Of a stretch of 57,587 bases of DNA, positions 34,584 through 40,662 are shown piece after piece. Position 1 is the stretch's first letter, and each line of letters starts with the position of its first letter. This DNA comes from Pseudomonadota bacterium (GTDB lineage: Bacteria > Bdellovibrionota_B > Oligoflexia > Oligoflexales > CAIYRB01): contig JAPLFY010000102.1 in NCBI GenBank assembly GCA_026390435.1, positions 1 through 57,587 on the forward strand, in the 5' to 3' direction. The position numbers and the translations under genes were made by a program. The notes beneath the pieces were generated by a model. It was not told the DNA's origin. It did no database searches and worked only from the letters and a program-made list of their open reading frames with translations.

Positions 34584-35177
34584 TTGGGGGTCGGCCTGTT
34601 GCTTTACTTCGGTCCGAATAGCTGTCGACAATGTACCTTTGTGGCGACCTTTCTGATGGCACTTGGGTGGCTCGTTGTTACACCAGCAGCTTACTCCGTC
34701 GAACTTGTCGCGAGTGCTGCTCAGGTTGACGAGGGATCAGATTATTTGAGGCCGGCAGCCAATCTCAAAGTAAACGTCCTAAATTCATATTATGGCTCCG
34801 CTTCTTATTGGGGGCGCTCGTCTCCGACGGTACGACATGCGAGTTTATTAGCCTCTGGTGGATGGATTTTGAAAGTTTCAGCATCGGGACGTATTTACGG
34901 CACAGCAGGATTTGCGGTACTTGCTGAGTCGGTCAAAGCCCCCGCGGCGTCCATATCCGGCAATTCTTCTTTGAACAATGAGCCTGCAAGTGAAGCTGAT
35001 GTAAGCTACGCACCGGGAGCCAGCCTAGGTGTCGGTGCGCAACTTTTGAAACTGGGTGCTCTGACCTTGGATGCAAATTGGACCAGCCACATATTTCCGG
35101 CTGGTCTCTGGGGAGCATTATTCCTAGCTCATGATCGCCGCCAAATGTGGAGCATGGGACTCGGGGTGGAGCTATGA
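34584..35177 (+). CDS. Probable outer-membrane or exported beta-rich protein
   Basis: Up to 197 residues; possible starts are TTG 34584 or a later ATG near 34656. Hydrophobic export segment FVATFLMALGWLVVTPAAYS, then alternating short strands (ASLLASGGWILKVSASG, GTAGFAVLAESVKAP) ending in MGLGVEL with a C-terminal Leu, compatible with a small outer-membrane barrel. Its stop overlaps the next start (ATGA), forming a coupled set of three with the following gene and the protease. Confidence 0.55.
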   Translation: MGVGLLLYFGPNSCRQCTFVATFLMALGWLVVTPAAYSVELVASAAQVDEGSDYLRPAANLKVNVLNSYYGSASYWGRSSPTVRHASLLASGGWILKVSASGRIYGTAGFAVLAESVKAPAASISGNSSLNNEPASEADVSYAPGASLGVGAQLLKLGALTLDANWTSHIFPAGLWGALFLAHDRRQMWSMGLGVEL

Positions 35178-35605
35178 AGCGTTTGCTGATATTGCTTTTA
35201 AGCCTCTGGTGCCCTACCGCATTTGCCGGGCAACATGCCTTAGTGGTCGGGCCGCCGATCGCTGGCACAGGGGGATCAAATCCCATCGGGCTCCCACCAG
35301 CACTGTATGACCTTGAGTACAGTTACGTCACCGATGCCGGCTTTGAGACAAAAGTTAGCGTCATTCCGGGATTGCTCTTTGGATACCGGCAAAAAACTGG
35401 CGGACTATACGTATCGGGAGGCGGCGGCCTGATTAGTGATAATAACGGAACCGCCATCGGCGCTTACACCGCTTTTGGGTATATCACGGGCGATGGTGCG
35501 AGCGGTTGGCATTGGGTATTCGGATACACCCAGACCATTGGCAAAGGGTCGGCTGCGAATCAAATCATCAGTCCCAGCGCTCTGCGCATAGGGATCGTAT
35601 TCTGA
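35174..35605 (+). CDS. Exported protein, possible small outer-membrane barrel
   Basis: 143 residues from ATG 35174, which overlaps the previous stop. Clear signal peptide MKRLLILLLSLWCPTAFA. The mature part is Gly-, Tyr- and Thr-rich with beta-hairpin-like stretches (TKVSVIPGLLFGYRQKTGG, GAYTAFGYITGDGAS) and ends IRIGIVF-like with a terminal Phe (ALRIGIVF), the usual outer-membrane barrel signature. Overlaps the protease start by one base (TGATG). Function unknown. Confidence 0.65.
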   Translation: MKRLLILLLSLWCPTAFAGQHALVVGPPIAGTGGSNPIGLPPALYDLEYSYVTDAGFETKVSVIPGLLFGYRQKTGGLYVSGGGGLISDNNGTAIGAYTAFGYITGDGASGWHWVFGYTQTIGKGSAANQIISPSALRIGIVF

Positions 35606-36396
35606 TGGAGTCGTGTATGTTTAGCCGAGAGTACCTTGGCGTTATTCTGCTACTGTTCTTTATGTCACAAAAAGCATCAGCATTTGTCTTTATATCATCA
35701 AGCCAGGCTAAGCTTAATCTGCCAGTTGATGGAAAAGTGACATTCTTTTGGACAGGTGATGCTCCACCAATCAGTGGCAAGAAAACATACCTAGACGGCA
35801 AGTATTCAGATGCTACCGACCAACAACTTATGGAAGTGCTGTTGCTCGATGCAGCATCGAAATGGAACGAAGTCCCAGGCGTAGCCTATAATTTGCAGAT
35901 CGAGAAATTGGCTGGTGAATCTACTTTGGACAGTAGCGACGGGGTCAACCGTATCATAGTTAGTGACTTGGGTAGCGCATCGACAGCAGCCACAGCTTAT
36001 CCCGAAATAAAATCATTCGAGAATAGCGACAAGAAATATATCAGCGACTGCGATATTTCTGTTAAAGAAAGCGCCGCCTCAGCAGGTTCTCTTGCAGAGA
36101 CTATAACCCACGAAATTGGCCACTGTCTTGGCCTAGGCCACAATCACGGCAACTACAGATCCATCATGGGTTATTCGAGGCCTGTCTCATCTAATAACTT
36201 GGGTGCTGACGATCGCGCTGGCGTTCTCTACCTTTATCCCGAAGACGAAAATCTGAAATTTAAAGAGGACCTCCGCTTAGCCTGTGGCGTCGTGGGCGCT
36301 CAGAAGGATTCTCGCGGTAGCTACGGATTTTTGATCATATTTGCGCCTTTGCTGGTGTTGGGGGCTCGTTTAAGGCGCCAACACAGTAAAATATAG
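35605..36396 (+). CDS. Exported zinc metalloprotease of metzincin/matrixin type with C-terminal anchor
   Basis: 263 residues from ATG 35605, which shares a base with the previous stop. Signal peptide VILLLFFMSQKASA. Zinc site HEIGHCLGLGHNH (H169, H173, H179) and Met-turn SIMGY (M188) define a metzincin close to matrixin-like peptidases. Tail: CGVVGAQKDSRG (Cys227), a hydrophobic segment FLIIFAPLLVLGA and RLRRQH, a three-part layout like C-terminal sorting signals of the MYXO-CTERM type. It is probably a surface or secreted protease. Encoded together with two predicted barrel proteins. Confidence 0.8.
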   Translation: MESCMFSREYLGVILLLFFMSQKASAFVFISSSQAKLNLPVDGKVTFFWTGDAPPISGKKTYLDGKYSDATDQQLMEVLLLDAASKWNEVPGVAYNLQIEKLAGESTLDSSDGVNRIIVSDLGSASTAATAYPEIKSFENSDKKYISDCDISVKESAASAGSLAETITHEIGHCLGLGHNHGNYRSIMGYSRPVSSNNLGADDRAGVLYLYPEDENLKFKEDLRLACGVVGAQKDSRGSYGFLIIFAPLLVLGARLRRQHSKI

Positions 36397-36434
36397 TCGG
36401 CGTTAACAGGCGATTTTCTGTCGTCAGCGAGCAA

Positions 36435-36734
36435 TCAGTCAGAGTTTGCAAACTCATCGACGATCTCCCTACCCCGCTCGTAGGAAACTACGCGACCGTC
36501 CTCCCGAACTATATTTGCTCCGATGAGATCATCGCCAAGGTACGCTCGCCATAACTTGTAGCTGGGCTCAATGAAGGTCGAGAGGAAGATCATCGGCATC
36601 CAATAAAACATGGGATGGTAGTGCCCCGCATATTCGCCGGCCGCCATCTTTTGAAAGCGAAGCTCAGTGATGAGCTGCCCATCTTCCGTCACTTCAGTGA
36701 CATCCCAGAAAATGTCGCCGTCTTGATTGCGCAT
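36435..36734 (-). CDS. Small protein of unknown function
   Basis: 99 residues, ATG with a strong GGGAGG. No signal peptide at the start; a hydrophobic stretch HPMFYWMPMIFLSTFIEP (about 39-56) may be a membrane segment or a buried core. Many acidic residues at the end. No family recognised. Convergent with the metalloprotease. Confidence 0.55.
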   Translation of the reverse strand: MRNQDGDIFWDVTEVTEDGQLITELRFQKMAAGEYAGHYHPMFYWMPMIFLSTFIEPSYKLWRAYLGDDLIGANIVREDGRVVSYERGREIVDEFANSD

Positions 36735-36860
36735 GAATAGCCTCCCAACTACTCATCGGTAAGATAGCGTCGTGGGCTTTAGGGGATTTTAGTCGTGAGA
36801 AGGTGGGGTGGTCATAATTTGACTAGATCAAAGTGTTTTCCCTTAAGAGTCCCAAGGAAA

Positions 36861-37181
36861 TCAAAAGCCGGTAAAATCGATTCTTTGCGACCAATGCTCG
36901 TCTGCTCGTTGCATAGCAGCCACTATCCTTGCTCGGCCGCTTGGGTTCGCGGAATGCACTGCCCAAGTTAGGGGCTTTAGCAGACCGTAAAACGCCTGTT
37001 CCTCAATCCAAACGGCCACCATATAGCCAGACCGTGAGTCAGGCTGAAGTCCGAGGTCGTGATCTAGGCTTAAGTGTGTCACGTTGCCCTGTTTTAGAAG
37101 GGCAATAGCGCTCTCAGGGTCGTTGACATGTACGTCAAAGTCATATGGCTTAGGCCTTTCATCATCGAGCCAGACACGCAT
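36861..37181 (-). CDS. Cyclic-phosphate-processing receiver-like (cREC) protein
   Basis: 106 residues, ATG with GGAGG. Receiver-like fold: WLDDERPKPYDF (acidic D6-D7-E8), LSLDHDLGLQPDSRSGY (D40, H41, D42 where the phospho-Asp strand lies) and VHSANPSGRARI (H76, N79, R85). These extra His/Arg features mark the receiver-like family proposed in comparative genomics to process cyclic phosphate ends in RNA repair and conflict systems. The call fits the RNA-repair genes next door. It stands alone as a single-domain protein. Confidence 0.75.
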   Translation of the reverse strand: MRVWLDDERPKPYDFDVHVNDPESAIALLKQGNVTHLSLDHDLGLQPDSRSGYMVAVWIEEQAFYGLLKPLTWAVHSANPSGRARIVAAMQRADEHWSQRIDFTGF

Positions 37182-37235
37182 GGATGCCTCCGAGCAGTAG
37201 GCAAATGGTTGTGACTAACCATCGTCGAAGGCTGT

Positions 37236-37248
37236 GTCACTTTCTGAC
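37236..37248. repeat. Dispersed 13-bp motif, copy 3
   Basis: GTCACTTTCTGAC, one base off copies 1 and 2, in the leader between the cREC gene and the operator array. Confidence 0.35.
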
Positions 37249-37408
37249 TGTTGGTGACCACCGGCGACAGCACACGCGCGATTTGACAGCGTTACTGAAA
37301 ATTGATCACCGGCAACATATCGATCAGATTTGATGAATGCGCTTTAGGGTTTCAGGTGCCCGGACAGTTAGGGCGTTCGCCTTGCGTGGGTTCAAAGCTA
37401 GAGATCAC

Positions 37409-37465
37409 GTTGTATAGTGCCACACTCGTGTTGTATTATACAACGAAAGTGTTGTATAATACAAC
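37409..37465 (+). promoter_or_regulatory. Three-site operator array with 21-bp spacing, overlapping a promoter
   Basis: Two near-palindromes, GTTGTATTATACAAC (37430-37444) and GTTGTATAATACAAC (37451-37465), are exact reverse complements of each other. Their starts are 21 bp apart. A third copy with only the left half conserved (GTTGTATAGTGCCAC, 37409-37423) is another 21 bp upstream. Spacing of two helical turns would put three dimers on one DNA face. The third site contains a perfect -10 box TATAAT (37455-37460), with TTGTAT about 18 bases upstream. A repressor bound here would block the promoter, which is 28 bases before the ATG at 37489. The rest of the 307-base interval 37182-37488 holds no gene. 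Confidence 0.8.
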
Positions 37466-37488
37466 CTATCGCGGTCGATGGGGTTAGC

Positions 37489-37638
37489 ATGGTCGGATTT
37501 CAACCAAATGAAATAATAGCATCTTTTGACACTTATCTCGCAGAACAATCTCTTAACTTCGAGGCGATCGTAGTTGGTGGAGCAGCTTTGGCGCTTCTTG
37601 GCATCATAACGCGAACAACAAGGGACGTAGGATGGTAA
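37489..37638 (+). pseudogene. Truncated nucleotidyltransferase (DUF6036/AbiEii-like)
   Basis: A 49-residue frame with GGGG about 5 bases before the ATG. AIVVGGAALALLGIITRTTR (residues 26-45) is the start of a minimal nucleotidyltransferase fold of DUF6036/AbiEii type, where normally D-V-D-V follows. Here it reads TRDVGW and then stops, so the second catalytic Asp and the remaining 120-150 residues are lost. The following 57 bases do not restore the sequence in another frame. A deletion has probably removed the rest. Whether the fragment is still translated is unknown. Confidence 0.6.
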
Positions 37639-37695
37639 TCCTGAGTGGCCAAATCACGTTTTGACGGTGGTCGAACGTCTCAATAGGAGCTTGAT

Positions 37696-38421
37696 ATGAC
37701 ACGAAGCATTACCATATTCGACAAGCTCGCCTCGATAGGCTGTCAATTCTCGGATGTGCAACTCGTGAGTGTGGATATCGAAGAAGCGCTAGCCGAAGCA
37801 ATTGAAACGTTGCCTCATTCTAGTGACAGAGGACGTTTTTTGAAGGTGCTTTGCTCGTGGATTATGGAAAACGGCAATCACGTCATCCTGGAAAAGCTAT
37901 CAAAGATATTGGCGAAAAAATCTAACGAAGGTGCGGATATTTCCTACGCAGCGCTGCTCGGAGCTTTCGCTGTGAGCCAGAAACTGCATAAATGGGCCAT
38001 TCTCAAAAAATTCAGACCAGATGTGATTGTCGCGGTAGGAGATCCGAAAGGGAGTACGCAACTTGAGGAGTGGGCCCGTGGAGTGAACTTTTCCCTGAGA
38101 AAAGGCGGGATTCAAACTGACGTAAAATACACCCTAAGCCGTTCGCAAATCGCAAAGATTCATAAGCAGTATCGGAATCGTCTGATTTATGGCGCGCAGT
38201 ATCGGGCCGATATAATAACGGCAACTCAACTCGGTATTACGACAATCAAAGATGTTGTAAGGCTGATCGGAGTGAGTCGCGAACCCGCAAGCCGCGTACT
38301 GGCTGAACTCCGTGATGCTGGATTTATCAAGGACGAAAAAGCAGCAAAGGCTAGTGTTGGATATCTCGATACCGCCGCACCATCCGTAGGTAAGCGTAAA
38401 CCCGCAAAGGCACGCTTGTAG
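37696..38421 (+). CDS. Winged-helix DNA-binding protein, candidate regulator or antitoxin
   Basis: 241 residues, TAGGAG upstream of the ATG. A helix-turn-helix sits near residues 175-215 (ITATQLGITTIKDVVRLIGV, then SREPASRVLAELRDAGFI), typical of winged-helix proteins. The N-terminal 150 residues (FLKVLCSWIMENGNHVILEK, GADISYAALLGAFAVSQKLH) resemble antitoxin or regulator partners of nucleotidyltransferases. The C-terminal 20 residues are Lys/Pro-rich. It follows the truncated nucleotidyltransferase and so would be the surviving half of a toxin-antitoxin pair. It is the natural candidate to bind the operator array upstream (inference). Confidence 0.65.
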   Translation: MTRSITIFDKLASIGCQFSDVQLVSVDIEEALAEAIETLPHSSDRGRFLKVLCSWIMENGNHVILEKLSKILAKKSNEGADISYAALLGAFAVSQKLHKWAILKKFRPDVIVAVGDPKGSTQLEEWARGVNFSLRKGGIQTDVKYTLSRSQIAKIHKQYRNRLIYGAQYRADIITATQLGITTIKDVVRLIGVSREPASRVLAELRDAGFIKDEKAAKASVGYLDTAAPSVGKRKPAKARL

Positions 38422-38463
38422 CGCCGTCAATCTAGTTACCCGCCTTTTTGCTCGCCCCATCCG

Positions 38464-38476
38464 GTCAGTTTGTGAC
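38464..38476. repeat. Dispersed 13-bp motif, copy 4
   Basis: GTCAGTTTGTGAC, extended to 15 bp as GGTCAGTTTGTGACC, a strong inverted repeat right before the Hen1 operon. Its shape recalls the ends of IS21-type insertion sequences; no transposase is nearby. Confidence 0.4.
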
Positions 38477-38566
38477 CCTGCACATGCCGATATTCTTGAT
38501 TAGAGGCAATAAATTGAGCGTATCGCTCCGTCGAGCAGCGACGCGAGCGACGCTAAACAGAGGTGC

Positions 38567-39253
38567 TTGATGCAAAATCACATCTTGAAGATCGATATCA
38601 ACGAGGATTTACCAAAATTTTCTTCCATTTGCGCGCACTGTCTAAGATCAAGTAGCGAGCCCCTACTAAAGGACCTTTGCCAGATCGGCAATAGACTACC
38701 GTATGTCATCATATCGGCTTGTGTCGGTGAACAGCCCAATCAGGTAACGCTAGATGCCAACATTGCGCTGCTAAAAGATATCAAGTCTCGGGGATTTTTA
38801 TCCTTCCAACTGATTGGTAAATATATCCCAGGGCGCATTAGTTATGGTCAAGATCAGGTGCTGCCGATCACAGAGGTGCTTTTTATGGTGTGCTTCGAGG
38901 GGCAGGTCAGTCTTCGAGACTTTATTCATACCTTCATGGACCTTTCATCGAGTCATGGGATAAAGTCTTTCATGCTTGGACTGCCTGAGGACTATGATTA
39001 CGAAAAATGCTCCGTAAACATTGATGCCCTTAGTCCTGGGCACCACTATTTTATCAGTCCGAGCAACGGTCCAACTGTTTTGACGCAGCAATTTAATATC
39101 AACGCAGTAACTAGGTACCAAGCCATGGCCTATCGTGACCGAAGTAGTGCCGAAGTCGACTGGCGTTGGCTAGGTGTCGTGTCGCCGACGAGTTGGATAT
39201 CCGCAATGGGACACAGCTCCGTCGGACTCAGGTGGCACTTACCCAAATGTTAA
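38567..39253 (+). CDS. Unknown protein coupled to Hen1-Pnkp
   Basis: 228 residues, AGAGGTGC before the ATG. Some features are an N-terminal Cys pair (ICAHCLRSSS), a central region IGKYIPGRISYGQDQVLPIT, then SHGIKSFMLGLPEDYDYEKC and a His-containing turn SPGHHYFISPSNGP. No family could be named. Its end overlaps the hen1 start by 7 bases, which suggests coupled synthesis and a linked role. The last 30 residues (from about WRWLGVVSPTSW) could be a frame relict, since the hen1 frame also reads open there. Confidence 0.6.
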   Translation: MMQNHILKIDINEDLPKFSSICAHCLRSSSEPLLKDLCQIGNRLPYVIISACVGEQPNQVTLDANIALLKDIKSRGFLSFQLIGKYIPGRISYGQDQVLPITEVLFMVCFEGQVSLRDFIHTFMDLSSSHGIKSFMLGLPEDYDYEKCSVNIDALSPGHHYFISPSNGPTVLTQQFNINAVTRYQAMAYRDRSSAEVDWRWLGVVSPTSWISAMGHSSVGLRWHLPKC

Positions 39254-40662
39254 TCACGATAACCAATAAAACCGAGCCGGCAACTAATCTAGGCTACCTA
39301 CTCCATAAGAACCCCGCCAAGGTACACCGCGTGGAACTTAGCTTTGGCGACGCCTATATCTTCTATTCAGCGGCAACGGAGCAGTCATGCACCGTGTGTT
39401 TACTTGTCGATGTGGATCCCCTCTCTATGGTGCAAGGTCGCGGTGATTTGGGATATATCGAGGCTCCGTACGTAAACGATCGTCCTTATGTAGCGTCGTC
39501 ACTGCTTACGACCGCCCTGCATAAAGCCTTCGGCACGGCCTTGAGCGGTCGTTGTAAGGAACGCCCCGAGCTGGTCGAACAAGCCCTAGATTTAACCATC
39601 ACCCTGCCAGTCATGATCACTCGCGGTGGCTATCAGATGTTGACCAGGCTGTTCGGGCCGCTCGGTTATATCTTGGATGTGAAATCTGCGAAGTCAGATG
39701 AAGGCCAGAGTCACAGCCATCACGCGTCGCCTCAGTCTGTGACCATGCATACGATAGCTCCGATTCGCGAGGTGCTATCGCACTTGAGTCTGTTGATTCC
39801 TGTGGCTGATCACCAGAATCATCGCTGGCTCGAAGCTTTTGATGCGGAAGTCATGCTGCGCCGCGCCCAAAATTGGCTCCCGCAACATCCGGAAGCACGG
39901 CTTATCATCAGACGTGCTCTAAAGCACCAACGGCACCTCTATAAGAGCGTGATGGCTAAGTACCCAGACATAGGAACAGGGCCTGACTCTTACGGCGGCA
40001 TCTGGGATGACGAAGACTTTGATCAGGCGGCGGATCATCCCGAAAGTCTGAATCAGCAGCGCTTTGATGCTATTGGGCAAGCGACCCTGGAGATTGGCGG
40101 GAAGACCGTCGTAGATCTGGGCTGCGGCAACGGTAAATTGATCGCGCAGCTAACCGCAAATCCGAATATCACCAAACTTGTCGGCATGGATGCCTCAGTC
40201 GAGTGTGTCAGCCGTGCTAAGGATCGATTGAGCAAGGCAAAAATCAGCCCTCACCAACTAAGTAAGGTGTCTTTTAAGCAAGGGTCTTTGTTTTATGATG
40301 ATCCTGAGCTCAGCTGCTTTGATACCGCCTTATTAATTGAGGTGATCGAACATTTAGAGGTCGATAGACTCCCCACCCTAGAACGCCTGTTGTTTGGCCG
40401 GGCAAATCACTCCGCAATCATCGTGACTACCCCGAACCGGGAATATAACGCTCTCTATGCAGGCCTGGGCGAAGGTGATTTGCGTCATTCGGATCACCGA
40501 TTTGAGTGGAGCCGCGGCGAGTTTCACAAGTGGGTCTCAAGTATGTCGGCAACCTATGACTATAGTGCCGAAATAAGAGACATTGGGCTGGTGGATCCGA
40601 GTAGAGGCGCTCCCACGCAAATGGCGATCTTTCGTAAAAATCGCTCGGAGACCACCAAATGA
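39247..40662 (+). CDS. hen1: Hen1 3'-terminal RNA ribose 2'-O-methyltransferase
   Basis: 471 residues from ATG 39247; the open frame continues upstream to 39166 but family proteins start with MLITITNKTEPATNLGYLLH, exactly as here. The N-terminal domain (1-about 250) has VELSFGDAYIFYSAATEQ. The C-terminal methyltransferase has VVDLGCGNGKLIAQL (SAM) and the metal site EVIEHLE, with a later His in RANHS. It methylates the 2'-OH at the 3' end of a cut tRNA before Pnkp seals it, protecting the repaired site from re-cleavage. Its stop overlaps pnkp (ATGA), the standard coupled order. Confidence 0.95.
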   Translation: MLITITNKTEPATNLGYLLHKNPAKVHRVELSFGDAYIFYSAATEQSCTVCLLVDVDPLSMVQGRGDLGYIEAPYVNDRPYVASSLLTTALHKAFGTALSGRCKERPELVEQALDLTITLPVMITRGGYQMLTRLFGPLGYILDVKSAKSDEGQSHSHHASPQSVTMHTIAPIREVLSHLSLLIPVADHQNHRWLEAFDAEVMLRRAQNWLPQHPEARLIIRRALKHQRHLYKSVMAKYPDIGTGPDSYGGIWDDEDFDQAADHPESLNQQRFDAIGQATLEIGGKTVVDLGCGNGKLIAQLTANPNITKLVGMDASVECVSRAKDRLSKAKISPHQLSKVSFKQGSLFYDDPELSCFDTALLIEVIEHLEVDRLPTLERLLFGRANHSAIIVTTPNREYNALYAGLGEGDLRHSDHRFEWSRGEFHKWVSSMSATYDYSAEIRDIGLVDPSRGAPTQMAIFRKNRSETTK

